Source of the DNA: Oscillospiraceae bacterium
GTDB taxonomy: Bacteria > Bacillota > Clostridia > Saccharofermentanales > Fastidiosipilaceae
Direction: 5' to 3'
Length of the DNA stretch: 54,314 nucleotides
NCBI GenBank assembly: GCA_028704415.1
Contig: JAQWFM010000008.1
Coordinates: 1 to 54,314 of the forward strand
The notes under the pieces are model-generated. The model saw only the letters and a program-made list of their open reading frames with translations, ran no database searches and was not told where the DNA came from. Below are positions 1 to 8,102 of this stretch, in pieces; the stretch's first letter is position 1, and every line of letters starts with the position of its first letter. The position numbers were made by a program, and so were the translations under genes.

Positions 1-43
1 TAAAGCTGCTCTGTTTGAGATTGAAGCGGTTGCCGCCCAATAA
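1..43 (+). CDS. C-terminal tail of an upstream gene (partial)
   Basis: An open frame runs from base 2 to a TAA at 41-43 and would encode a tail ending in EIEAVAAQ. Another frame is open to a TAG at 48-50, so even the frame is uncertain. The position just ahead of xdhC would suit a molybdenum hydroxylase subunit or another maturation gene, but nothing in 13 residues shows this. The product is unknown. Confidence 0.3.
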   Translation, partial: KAALFEIEAVAAQ

Positions 44-124
44 GCAGTAGCAGCCAAGCCGGTAGTCCGGACTTAAGGTGTCAATTGATTGGTTGACGCC
101 ATAAAATCCGCAAAGGAGAATCTT

Positions 125-1153
125 ATGGCGCAGTTTTATGATAGGGTTGCGGCTAAACTGGCCGCCGGCCAGGCCCTGGAGCTGGTTTTAGTCCTGCAAA
201 GCTACGGCTCAGCTCCGCGCGGCGCAGGCGCGGTGATGGCCGTTCAGACTTCTGGTGAAACCTTTGGTACTGTAGGCGGCGGTTTGGTGGAGTTCAGAGC
301 TCAAAAACTGGCCGCGGAATTGCTGCGTAGCCAGGCCTCCAGGCTGGAACAGGTATTCCTGGGTCCGACTGAGCAGCAAGGTATAGGCATGAGTTGCGGC
401 GGAGATGTGGTTTTGTACTATGCCTACATCCCCGCGGAAACCATCTGGGCAGATTTTTTCCTCCGCCTGAATCAGGCCAGTCAGAGTCAACGCCGGGCCT
501 GGCTGGTGGTCAGTGAGGGCCTGGGCAGCCCGCAGGCTTTGCAATTGACCGAAGACCCGGATTATTTGCGTAGCCTTAGCCTGACTAAAGCCACGCCCAA
601 TGTAAGTCTCCCCCAACTGGGCCGCCGCCCGGTTTTTTGGCAGGATAAGCAGGAGACTTTTTATTATGCCCTGCCATTGTTTGAAAAGGGTCTGGTGTAT
701 ATTTTTGGTGCGGGTCATGTGGCTCAGGCGCTGGTTCCGGTATTGGAAAGCTGCTTTTTCCCTTGTGTTGTTCTGGATAATCGGGCTGAGTTTGCCACGC
801 GGGAGCGCTTTCCGCAGGCTTATCGGGTGCTGAATCAGGATATGCCGGGATTTTTTGATGATCAGGTTATCACGGCAGATGATTACATCATCATTGTGAC
901 GCGGGGGCACCGGGATGATGAAAAAGTCCTCAATCGCGCCCTGGATACCCCGGCCGGTTATATCGGTATGATAGGCAGCGCTAATAAAGTCAGCGCGGTC
1001 TTTACTGATCTGATCCGCAGCCATGAGCGCAGTTATGCTGACGTGCGGCGGGTACACAGCCCCATCGGACTGCCTCTGGGCGGCAATACCCCGGAAGAGA
1101 TTGCCGTCAGCATCACCGCTGAGCTGCTGCGGGAGCGGGACCAGCGCTCATGA
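125..1153 (+). CDS. xdhC: XdhC/CoxI family molybdenum hydroxylase maturation protein
   Basis: 342 aa. XdhC-family proteins bind molybdenum cofactor and help its sulfuration and insertion into xanthine dehydrogenase-type enzymes in the cytoplasm. The N-terminal XdhC_CoxI domain (about residues 1-100) shows GSAPRGAGAVM, GTVGGGLVEF and MSCGGD. The C-terminal Rossmann domain (about 195-340) shows YIFGAGHVAQAL, VTRGHRDDE, GMIGSANK and the end motif SPIGLPLGGNTPEEIA. I chose the ATG at 125 because AAAGGAG at 112-118 lies 6 bases upstream; an in-frame TTG at 89 has no such site. It overlaps the next gene by ATGA, so the two are translationally coupled. No hydroxylase gene lies in the window; it may be just to the left. 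Confidence 0.88.
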   Translation: MAQFYDRVAAKLAAGQALELVLVLQSYGSAPRGAGAVMAVQTSGETFGTVGGGLVEFRAQKLAAELLRSQASRLEQVFLGPTEQQGIGMSCGGDVVLYYAYIPAETIWADFFLRLNQASQSQRRAWLVVSEGLGSPQALQLTEDPDYLRSLSLTKATPNVSLPQLGRRPVFWQDKQETFYYALPLFEKGLVYIFGAGHVAQALVPVLESCFFPCVVLDNRAEFATRERFPQAYRVLNQDMPGFFDDQVITADDYIIIVTRGHRDDEKVLNRALDTPAGYIGMIGSANKVSAVFTDLIRSHERSYADVRRVHSPIGLPLGGNTPEEIAVSITAELLRERDQRS

Positions 1154-1821
1154 CGGCTAAGCCCGCGGCGGCGGCCGCTGCTATTATCAGCTGCGCGGGG
1201 CTTTCCAGCCGGATGGGCCGTTTTAAACCGCTGCTGCCGCTGTCAGGGCATCCGGTATTGTGGCACACGCTGCAGACTGCCAAATCAGCTGACCTTTGGC
1301 CACTGATATTGGTGACCGGCTACCGTAATCAGGATATTGGCTTAATGCTGAAGCACGAAGAGCTGGCCGCGGATCTGGACCAGGTGCTCAACCCGCAGTA
1401 TGAGCATACAGATATGTTAAAAAGTTATCAGATCGGCCTGGCCAGGCTGCTCAGTCTGGATCCGGCTTGTGAACAAGCTTTTTTCTGGCCAGCGGATGTG
1501 CCTTTAGTAAAACGGGAAACCTTACTAACCTTAATCCGGACCGCGCCTGAGGCCGATGCAGTTATTCCTTCCGTTGACGGCCGTGGCGGTCACCCCCCAC
1601 TGTTCAGAAAGGCTCAGTTTCCGGCTATCCTGAAACTAAAGTCTGCTGACGGCGGGTTGCGCGCGCTGCGCAGGCAGGCTGGCTTTACAACCGCTTATGC
1701 CGTGGTCCAGGATCCGGGCTGTCTTTTAGATGCTGACACGGAAGCGGATTACCAGCAACTGCAGGCATACAGCCAGAAGCTGGCAGCAGAGGAGGCCGGG
1801 CCCCATGCCGCAGACAGCTGA
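1150..1821 (+). CDS. mocA: MocA/MobA-like molybdenum cofactor nucleotidyltransferase
   Basis: 223 aa. Proteins of this class transfer CMP or GMP to molybdopterin; beside xdhC the cytidylyltransferase (MocA) role is most likely. The nucleotide-binding signature near the N-terminus is intact (CAGLSSRMGRFKPLLPL), and the metal-binding PxDxP motif reads WPADVPL. GHPPLF, about two thirds along, is also typical. The start overlaps the xdhC stop (ATGA). The 3' end overlaps the next gene by 17 bases, making a tight three-gene unit. The CMP versus GMP choice cannot be settled by reading. Confidence 0.82.
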   Translation: MTAKPAAAAAAIISCAGLSSRMGRFKPLLPLSGHPVLWHTLQTAKSADLWPLILVTGYRNQDIGLMLKHEELAADLDQVLNPQYEHTDMLKSYQIGLARLLSLDPACEQAFFWPADVPLVKRETLLTLIRTAPEADAVIPSVDGRGGHPPLFRKAQFPAILKLKSADGGLRALRRQAGFTTAYAVVQDPGCLLDADTEADYQQLQAYSQKLAAEEAGPHAADS

Positions 1822-2830
1822 ATGTGCCGCTATGATTGTCTGTGGCGCGACGCATCGGGGCGAGGTTTTTGATCCTCTGCATAAAGTTGGGTATTTACCG
1901 GCCATTCAATGGCAGATACGCGCCTTTAAAGACGCCGGACTGCCCCTGGTCTTGCTGGTGCTTTGCGGACCGCGCAACCGGGCGGTGGAAAAACTGGTTA
2001 CAAGGCTGGGGGTCGTCTTAATCTATACTCAAGCCGTAGAAACTGATATGTTTTCCGGGGTAAAGCGGGGCCTGAGTTATCTGGAGGACCAGTACGGCTG
2101 GGTCCTGATCACCCCGCCTGATATTCCGCTTTTTTCGCAAAATACAGTCCGGCAATTACTTCATACCAGTGCGGCGGTGGCTAATCCGGTCTGTCAGGGT
2201 AAAAGCGGTCATCCGCTGCTGCTGGCCCGTACCTGTTTTGCGCAGATTGAGGCTTATCAGGGGGGCGGCGGCCTGCGAAGAGCCCTGGATACGCTATCTC
2301 AGCCGCGCGCGTATATTGAAGTCAGCGATCGTGGGATTATCCTGGCTGTCGAAGACGAAAACGGCAGTCTGATGCCGCAGCGGCTGAATCGCCAGCAATT
2401 GCATCCGGAAGTGCAGCTGACACTGGCTACAGATCTGGTCCTGCTGAATCCGCAAAGCAGACAACTGCTCAGCCTGATTGACTGGACTGGTTCAGTCCGG
2501 ACGGCCTCCACACAGATGGGCATGTCTTACAGCAAAGCCTGGCAGCTGTTGCGGCAGGCTGAACAGGCTTTTGGCCATAAACTGGTAGACCGGCAGCGCG
2601 GCGGCAGCAGCGGCGGCCGGGCCAGCCTGCTGCCGGCCGCCAAAAATATCCTGCGGCGTTATGATTTGCTGGAAGAAAAGTTGCGGGCGGCCGGGCAGGT
2701 GCTGTTCAATCAAGTCTTTCCGGAAGGCTGGGAGCAGGCTGATCCGCCTGGACCTCAGCCCAATTTGCTAACGGCCAAACCCAACGGCTCAGAGCCGGTA
2801 GCAAATGATCAGGCCGGCGGTAACTGTTAA
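1805..2830 (+). CDS. Degenerate nucleotidyltransferase fused to ModE-like winged-helix domain
   Basis: 341 aa. Residues 1-200 follow a MobA/MocA fold: the second-strand region is IQWQIRAFKDAGLP and the PxDxP motif reads TPPDIPLF. The N-terminal GG-S-R-G nucleotide loop, however, is replaced by CGATHRGEVFDP. Residues about 220-310 match the ModE/LysR-type DNA-binding domain: LLSLIDWTGSVRTASTQMGM, then SYSKAWQLLRQAEQ, DRQRGGSSGGRASLLPA and a final helix. ModE proteins sense molybdate and control molybdenum genes. This one may therefore couple cofactor nucleotides or molybdate to transcription of the operon, which is inference. Start: ATG 1805, preceded by GCAGAGGAGG; the longer in-frame start at 1730 lies inside mocA and has no site. 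Confidence 0.72.
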   Translation: MPQTAECAAMIVCGATHRGEVFDPLHKVGYLPAIQWQIRAFKDAGLPLVLLVLCGPRNRAVEKLVTRLGVVLIYTQAVETDMFSGVKRGLSYLEDQYGWVLITPPDIPLFSQNTVRQLLHTSAAVANPVCQGKSGHPLLLARTCFAQIEAYQGGGGLRRALDTLSQPRAYIEVSDRGIILAVEDENGSLMPQRLNRQQLHPEVQLTLATDLVLLNPQSRQLLSLIDWTGSVRTASTQMGMSYSKAWQLLRQAEQAFGHKLVDRQRGGSSGGRASLLPAAKNILRRYDLLEEKLRAAGQVLFNQVFPEGWEQADPPGPQPNLLTAKPNGSEPVANDQAGGNC

Positions 2831-2838
2831 AGCTGCTG

Positions 2839-2852
2839 AATTTTGCTAAAAT
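2839..2852 (+). promoter_or_regulatory. Extended -10 promoter for sdaA
   Basis: TTTTGCTAAAAT contains a TGn extension directly before TAAAAT (2847-2852). No good -35 hexamer lies 17 bases upstream. The site is 30 bases before the sdaA start, so serine dehydratase probably has its own promoter apart from the xdhC unit. Confidence 0.45.
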
Positions 2853-2882
2853 AGCTCCAAAGATTGTGGAGGCAAAAACAGC

Positions 2883-4523
2883 ATGGCAAGAATCAGTGAG
2901 ATCGGTATCTTTGACATTATAGGACCCAATATGATTGGCCCGTCCAGTTCGCATACGGCCGGTGCGTTGCGTATCGCCCGTCTGGCCGCGCAGATGCTGC
3001 CGGAGCTACCGGTCAAGGTCCGGTTTACGCTTTATGGCTCTTTTGCCCGCACTTATAAGGGCCACGGGACGGACCGGGCCTTGCTGGCAGGCATCCTGGG
3101 GCTGCATTCAGATGACAGGCGCTTGCCGGACAGTTTCAATTTAGCCCGGCAACAAAGCCTGAGCTATGAGTTTATCCCGGATGCCAGGACTGTGGTAGAA
3201 CACCCTAACACCGTTGATATTGAGTTATGGGGCGCCGGGGGACGGACCTTATCCGTGCGCGGGCAGTCTTTAGGCGGCGGCCGCGCGGTCATTACCGCGG
3301 TTAACGGCGTGGCAGTTGAATTCAGTGGCAATTACAACACCCTAATTATTAATAATATCGATCAGCCTGGCGTCGTGGCGGACATTACCACAGCTTTGAG
3401 TAAAGCCAGAGTCAATATTGCCTTTATGAAGCTTTATCGCGAACGCCGCGGCAGTCTGGCCTATACGTTTATTGAAACGGATGAGCTGATCCCGGAAACC
3501 GTGGCCAGTTACCTGAAAGAGCTGAATGCCGTACGCTCAGCGGTTATTGTGCCGGCACTGGATCCGCCCCAGGAAGCTTTACCTGCCCAGGAGCAGCTCA
3601 AGGCTGCACCGGAAGCTCAGCCCTCATTTGAAACGCTGGATTTTGACTCTGCCGCCGGACTGCAGCAATTGTGTCAGCGGCGACAGCTCTCTTTAGCTGA
3701 GGTTATGCTGCAACGGGAAGTGGCCCTGACGGGCTTAAGTCAGCAGCAGATCCGGCGTAAAATGCAAACTGCCTGGCATATCATGGTGCAGTCGGCGCAA
3801 ATGGCGATCAGCCAGCCTCGCCGTTCTATGGGCGGCCTGATTGGCGGGGAAGCCAGCGCGCTGATGAAGCACCTGCAGCAGACTGCCAGTCAGGGCGCCC
3901 CCGTTTTTTTAGGTCAGACAAGCGGGCGGGCCGCGGCATATGCCATGGGTGTTTTGGAAATAAACGCCTCCATGGGTTTAATTGTCGCGGCACCTACGGC
4001 CGGCGCCGCAGGCATATTGCCGGGGGTGCTCCTGGCTGTGGCAGAGCAGGAAAATTACAGTGAAGAACGGATGATTGAGGCTCTTTTTGCCGCCGCCGCG
4101 GTGGGCTTACTGTGTACGGCCAATGGGTCTGTAGCCGGAGCAGAAGGCGGGTGTCAGGCTGAAACGGGGACAGCTGCTGCCATGGCTGCAGCGGCTGTGG
4201 TTTATCTGGCCGGAGGTCAGGCAGAGCAAGCGCTGAGCGCGGCTGCCACCGCCTTGCAAAATGTATTGGGCTTAGTGTGTGATCCCATTGGTGGTTTAGT
4301 GGAACTGCCCTGCCAAAAGCGCAATGCGCTCGGGGCGGTTAATGCCTTGCTCTGTGCTGAACTGGCCCTGGCGGGGGTTGCAGAAGTGATTCCGCTGGAT
4401 GATATGATTGCAGCCGCGCGGCAGGTGGGAGCCACGCTGCCGGCCAGCTTGAGAGAGACCGCTCTGGGAGGCACGGCCCAGACTGCTGCCGCCCGTAAGT
4501 TACTTCAGCAGTTACATGAATAA
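2883..4523 (+). CDS. sdaA: L-serine dehydratase, iron-sulfur type, fused beta-ACT-alpha chain
   Basis: 546 aa. Converts L-serine to pyruvate and ammonia using a [4Fe-4S] cluster. The beta domain (about 1-145) begins with GIFDIIGPNMIGPSSSHTAG. An ACT domain follows (about 148-220, NNIDQPGVVADITTAL). A linker then leads to the alpha domain (about 250-546) with GGLIGGEASALM, AAPTAGAAGILPG and the cluster cysteines C424 (GAEGGCQ), C466 (LVCDPIGG) and C477 (LPCQKRN). Most Bacillota encode beta and alpha as separate genes, and the E. coli one-chain enzyme lacks ACT. Here all three parts are in one chain. GGAGG lies 9 bases before the ATG. Its role is likely fermentation of serine to pyruvate. Confidence 0.9.
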   Translation: MARISEIGIFDIIGPNMIGPSSSHTAGALRIARLAAQMLPELPVKVRFTLYGSFARTYKGHGTDRALLAGILGLHSDDRRLPDSFNLARQQSLSYEFIPDARTVVEHPNTVDIELWGAGGRTLSVRGQSLGGGRAVITAVNGVAVEFSGNYNTLIINNIDQPGVVADITTALSKARVNIAFMKLYRERRGSLAYTFIETDELIPETVASYLKELNAVRSAVIVPALDPPQEALPAQEQLKAAPEAQPSFETLDFDSAAGLQQLCQRRQLSLAEVMLQREVALTGLSQQQIRRKMQTAWHIMVQSAQMAISQPRRSMGGLIGGEASALMKHLQQTASQGAPVFLGQTSGRAAAYAMGVLEINASMGLIVAAPTAGAAGILPGVLLAVAEQENYSEERMIEALFAAAAVGLLCTANGSVAGAEGGCQAETGTAAAMAAAAVVYLAGGQAEQALSAAATALQNVLGLVCDPIGGLVELPCQKRNALGAVNALLCAELALAGVAEVIPLDDMIAAARQVGATLPASLRETALGGTAQTAAARKLLQQLHE

Positions 4524-4758
4524 TATTTTGCAAGAAATAAAATTAAGTAATTCATAATGCGCTTATAAAATGACGATAATAGGCTTAAGGTAACTGAAAA
4601 ATGCAGCAATGAAACATAACGTGCAAGATGTAAACATGAAAATGTCAAAAACCAATCAATTTCGTGATGAATAATCAGCTCAATTAGCGCCGCCCCTCCG
4701 TATAATGCATATATCTGCAGAAGCAAACTAAATTCAAAGCATCACAGGGGGATACCAA
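4524..4758 (+). promoter_or_regulatory. AT-rich promoter and leader region of the BMP transporter
   Basis: This 235-base gap is clearly more AT-rich than the genes around it. A perfect TATAAT lies at 4701-4706 with only a weak -35 (around 4678-4684). A GGGGG-type ribosome site lies just before the ATG at 4759. I looked for a purine riboswitch, expected before nucleoside importers, and did not find its conserved junction sequences. Confidence 0.4.
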
Positions 4759-5877
4759 ATGAAAAAGCAACTTACAGTCTTACTGTCAGGTTTATTGCTG
4801 CTCTCGTCACTGGCAGCCTGTCAATCCAGCAGCAGTACGTCAACTACTGCTGCAGCCACCACGGCAACGACTACGGCCGCGGACCAAACCACGGCTGCGG
4901 CAGCCTCCACTGCGCCAGCTGGTGAAGCAGCAAGCAGTCAAACGACAGCTGCTGTGGCAGGGGAAATTGAGGCCAGTACCTTAAAGGTAGCGGCTATTTT
5001 TGGCGGGGCCATCAATGACGGCAACTGGAATGAGACCCAGTATAACGGTTTAAAGCAAATTGAGGCGGAAGGCGCGTCCATTGCGTACTTAGAAAATGTG
5101 GGTGATACCGACGCGGCCCAGGCTGCCCGGGACTACGCTTCCTCGGGTTATCAGCTGATCTACCTTACAACGAATTCCTATCAGGACTACTGTCTGCCGG
5201 TAGCAGCTGATTTTCCGGACACCACCTTTATCAGCATCAACGGTACGATTAATCAGGATAACTACATTTCTGTGCGTATTGCGGATGAGCAGCAAGGCTT
5301 TATGATGGGACTCATTGCCGCTCTATTGAGTGAAAGCGGTAAAGTTGGCTTTGTCGGCGGTCTGGAAATCAACCCCATCAAACTTGGTTCCAGCGGCTTC
5401 CAGCAGGGCGTAGATTATGCTAATCAAAATTATGGCCTTTCTGTTGAAGCCAAACGGATCAATACCGGAAGCTTTACGGATGTAAACCAAGCCAAGGAAA
5501 CCGCTATTTCCTTAATTGAAGACGGTTGTGATGTGGTGACCCCCATGGCTAATGATGCCGGTGTCGGGGTCATGGAAGCGGCGGAAGAAAAGGGCGCCAT
5601 CGCGATTGCTTCCGGTGTCGGACAGGAAACATCCGCTCCGACTGTAACCGCTGTCACAGTCGTTAAGGATGTAGCCGTAGCCTACACTGAAACCTTTAAG
5701 GCCTACCGCAACCAGACGCTCAGTGGGAGCGGCTCAGTTGAAACCTTTGGCGCCAATAAGGGGGTTGTCTACCTGACTGACTGGCTGACTGATGCCAGCC
5801 AGGACGTTAAGGACCGGGTTGCCGAAGTGATGGAAAAATTGGCCAACGGCGAGATTGAAATTGATCTGACCATTTGA
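4759..5877 (+). CDS. BMP-family nucleoside-binding lipoprotein of ABC importer
   Basis: 372 aa. Extracellular substrate-binding lipoprotein of the BMP/PnrA/Med family, which binds purine nucleosides. The signal peptide MKKQLTVLLSGLLLLSSLAAC ends in a lipobox, with C21 as the lipid-bearing cysteine. Residues 22-70 are a Thr/Ala/Ser-rich tether. The binding domain starts around residue 75 (LKVAAIFGGAINDGNWNETQ), a typical BMP beginning with the DGxWN segment, and continues with QGFMMGLIAALLS and GKVGFVGGLE. It is first in a four-gene importer operon. The substrate is inferred from family and context. Confidence 0.88.
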   Translation: MKKQLTVLLSGLLLLSSLAACQSSSSTSTTAAATTATTTAADQTTAAAASTAPAGEAASSQTTAAVAGEIEASTLKVAAIFGGAINDGNWNETQYNGLKQIEAEGASIAYLENVGDTDAAQAARDYASSGYQLIYLTTNSYQDYCLPVAADFPDTTFISINGTINQDNYISVRIADEQQGFMMGLIAALLSESGKVGFVGGLEINPIKLGSSGFQQGVDYANQNYGLSVEAKRINTGSFTDVNQAKETAISLIEDGCDVVTPMANDAGVGVMEAAEEKGAIAIASGVGQETSAPTVTAVTVVKDVAVAYTETFKAYRNQTLSGSGSVETFGANKGVVYLTDWLTDASQDVKDRVAEVMEKLANGEIEIDLTI

Positions 5878-5906
5878 TGCTTGCCAATCAACTGAAGGAA
5901 GAGGCC

Positions 5907-5976
5907 TGCATAAAGCCGGTCCTTTCCTTGGGCTGGGTCCGGCTGGCTGGGACGGCCAGCCGGACAGGGCGGCTTT
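5907..5976 (+). other. GC-rich nested hairpin between binding protein and permease genes
   Basis: A perfect 10-bp stem (TCCGGCTGGC at 5938-5947 with GCCAGCCGGA at 5955-5964, 7-base loop) sits inside a second pairing (AAAGCCG at 5912-5918 with CGGCTTT at 5970-5976). No U-run follows, so it is not a classic terminator. Position and shape suit an mRNA-stabilising or partial-termination element that keeps the binding protein in excess over the permeases. Confidence 0.55.
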
Positions 5977-6008
5977 GCACGGGCTGACAGGAGAGGGGGC
6001 AGACGGTT

Positions 6009-7175
6009 TTGAAGCAAAACGCAAAACAGTTTCGGTTTAGCTCTGGACTAAAGCAGCTGCTATTACCATTGTTTTCGCTGGTACTGGCTCTGGCACTTGG
6101 CTATTTGACGATGCTGCTAATGGGCTATGACGCCACTAAAGCTTACCAAAGCTTATGGCAGGGGATATTCGGCAGCACGAATGCCATAGCTGAAAGTCTG
6201 GTGCAAACCACGCCGCTGATCTTTACGGCTGTCAGCTATGCTCTGGCCTTTAAAGCCGGACTGATTAACCTGGGCGGGGAAGGCCAGCTTTACATGGGGG
6301 CCGTCTGGGGTTCCGTGCTGGGCTCGCGTTTAAGCGGCTTACCAACCTGGCTGCACTGGGGGGTTATTTTCGCGGCCGCTTTTGCCGGCGGTGCCATTTG
6401 GGGCGCGATCAGCGGCTTGCTGAAGGTTCGCTTTAAAGCCAGTGAACTGATTACGACCATCATGCTGAATTATATTGCCCTGGAGTGGGTCAGTTTTTGT
6501 GTGACCAATCTGCCTTTTAAGGATCAGACGGCCGGTGCGGCGCCGCGTATGCCAGCGGTTGCGGATAATGTCAAATTGTCCTTGTTACTGCCCAGGACCA
6601 GACTGCACAGTGGCTTTCTCCTGGCTTTGCTGGCCCTGCTGCTTTATTACCTGTTCATGTGGAGAACCACTAAAGGCTATGAATTAAGAGTCAGTGGTCA
6701 GAATCCTAATGCGGCGCTATATGCCGGCATGCCCGTAAAGACTAACGCCGTGCTGGCCTTTGGGTTAGCCGGTGGCATGGCAGGCCTGGGGGGCATCATC
6801 AATATCTTAGGCCTGCAGTACTTTCTGACCGAAGGTTTTGCCAGCGGCCTGGGCTTTAGTGGCGTAGCCGTAGCCTTGCTGGGTAACAGTCAGCCGCTGG
6901 GGATCCTGCTGGCAGCGTTTTTGTTTGGCGCGCTTAATGCCGGTGGTATCAGGATGCAGACTGCCGCCGCGGTGCCTTCAGCTATGATCAGTATGATCCA
7001 AGGCATCATCATCTTTTTTGCCGTTTCCCCTTATTTATTTACCTGGCTTTGGACCAGGCTTAGGCCGGACCAAAGCAGCCGCAGTCAGACGTTGCAGGCG
7101 CCACCATCGTCTGCCGCGATCAGCCTGGCCATTGCGCCGGACCAGCGCAAATCCGAACCTGAGGAAAAGAGGTGA
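6009..7175 (+). CDS. BMP-type nucleoside ABC transporter permease 1
   Basis: 388 aa, strongly hydrophobic inner-membrane permease of the NupP/YufP class. Family features are the early loop LINLGGEGQLYMGA and the conserved RVSGQNPNAALYAGM and GLAGGMAGLGG segments in the second half, followed by GLGFSGVAVALLG. It starts at TTG 6009, with GAGAGGGGG 9 bases upstream. The C-terminus carries a polar tail of about 40 residues rich in Ser, Gln and Pro. It is separated from the binding protein gene by a hairpin and followed after 7 bases by the second permease. Confidence 0.86.
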   Translation: MKQNAKQFRFSSGLKQLLLPLFSLVLALALGYLTMLLMGYDATKAYQSLWQGIFGSTNAIAESLVQTTPLIFTAVSYALAFKAGLINLGGEGQLYMGAVWGSVLGSRLSGLPTWLHWGVIFAAAFAGGAIWGAISGLLKVRFKASELITTIMLNYIALEWVSFCVTNLPFKDQTAGAAPRMPAVADNVKLSLLLPRTRLHSGFLLALLALLLYYLFMWRTTKGYELRVSGQNPNAALYAGMPVKTNAVLAFGLAGGMAGLGGIINILGLQYFLTEGFASGLGFSGVAVALLGNSQPLGILLAAFLFGALNAGGIRMQTAAAVPSAMISMIQGIIIFFAVSPYLFTWLWTRLRPDQSSRSQTLQAPPSSAAISLAIAPDQRKSEPEEKR

Positions 7176-7182
7176 AGCCAAG

Positions 7183-8097
7183 ATGGAAGGCATATTGAAT
7201 ACACTGACAAACTTCATCTCCGCCGATTTCCGTACAGCGGTACCCCTGCTGCTTTGCGCGTTAGGTTTAGTTTTTAGCGAACGGGCGGGGATCGTGAATA
7301 TCGCGGCCGAAGGTCTGATGCTGATCGCCGCGGTATCGGCAGCGATCGGCTCCGCTTATTTAGGCCCCTGGGGTGGTGCTTTACTCGCGGGAGTCAGCGG
7401 TCTGGCCGGCGCGCTGATCTTTGCTTTTTTTACCATCACCCTGAGGGCCAACCAGATTGTGGTGGGGACAGCGTTTAACATTTTTGCCGCGGGTTTGTCC
7501 GTGACCTTAAACCGCCGGTTTTTGTCCGGCATGACCGTGACCGGCTATTCCCTGCGGCCGATACCAGGTCTCAGTCAGCTGCCGATTCTGGGTGACTTGC
7601 TTTTTAACTGGCAGCTCTTGGTTTACCTGACCTTTTTGGCGGTACCGCTGCTTCAGTTTATGTTGTACCGCAGCAACCTTGGCCTGAAAATACGGGCCAC
7701 AGGCGAACAGCCGCGCGCCTGTGACAGCGTGGGCATTAAAGTCAACCGGGTCCGGACGGGCGTGGTTTTATTTAGCGGTATTCTGGCTGGCCTGGCCGGA
7801 TCCTATGTCTCTTTGGGTCAGGCTTCCACCTTTATTGAAGGTATGGTAGCCGGTAAGGGCTTTATGGCCCTGGCGGTTTGTGTCTTTGGCAACTACACGC
7901 CCATCGGAGCGTTAGGAGCGGCGCTGCTTTTTGGCGCGGCAGATGCGCTTAAGTACCGCTTACTGACCACTGCGTTAGGCAGCTATTATCAGTTTCTGAA
8001 TATGCTGCCTTACGCCATCACGGTTGTTTCGTTAATGTTTTTATCCCGTCACAGCAATAAACCGGCAGCCAGCGGCAAACCTTATATAAAGGAGTAG
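7183..8097 (+). CDS. BMP-type nucleoside ABC transporter permease 2
   Basis: 304 aa. Second membrane subunit (NupQ/YufQ class), expected to pair with the first permease to form the channel. It shows the equivalent loop GIVNIAAEGLMLIAA and the segment IRATGEQPRACDSVGIKV, then FSGILAGLAGSYVSLG and GKGFMALAVCVFG. Start: ATG 7183 after GAAAAGAGGTG; the longer frame from 7018 runs inside permease 1 and reads as arginine-rich, non-native sequence. The ATPase gene begins 5 bases after its stop. Confidence 0.86.
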   Translation: MEGILNTLTNFISADFRTAVPLLLCALGLVFSERAGIVNIAAEGLMLIAAVSAAIGSAYLGPWGGALLAGVSGLAGALIFAFFTITLRANQIVVGTAFNIFAAGLSVTLNRRFLSGMTVTGYSLRPIPGLSQLPILGDLLFNWQLLVYLTFLAVPLLQFMLYRSNLGLKIRATGEQPRACDSVGIKVNRVRTGVVLFSGILAGLAGSYVSLGQASTFIEGMVAGKGFMALAVCVFGNYTPIGALGAALLFGAADALKYRLLTTALGSYYQFLNMLPYAITVVSLMFLSRHSNKPAASGKPYIKE

Positions 8098-8102
8098 GAG
8101 CG

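Noticed and set aside
209-1057. 282-codon open frame opposite xdhC
   Set aside because: It lies fully antisense to a clear family gene, has no ribosome site and its translation has no recognisable motifs; it is a product of GC-rich codon bias.
1730-1804. 25-residue N-terminal extension of the nucleotidyltransferase-ModE fusion
   Set aside because: It is encoded within mocA in another frame, is Arg-rich and lacks a ribosome site; ATG 1805 has one.
4524-4758. Purine riboswitch before the nucleoside importer
   Set aside because: The conserved junction and loop sequences are absent.
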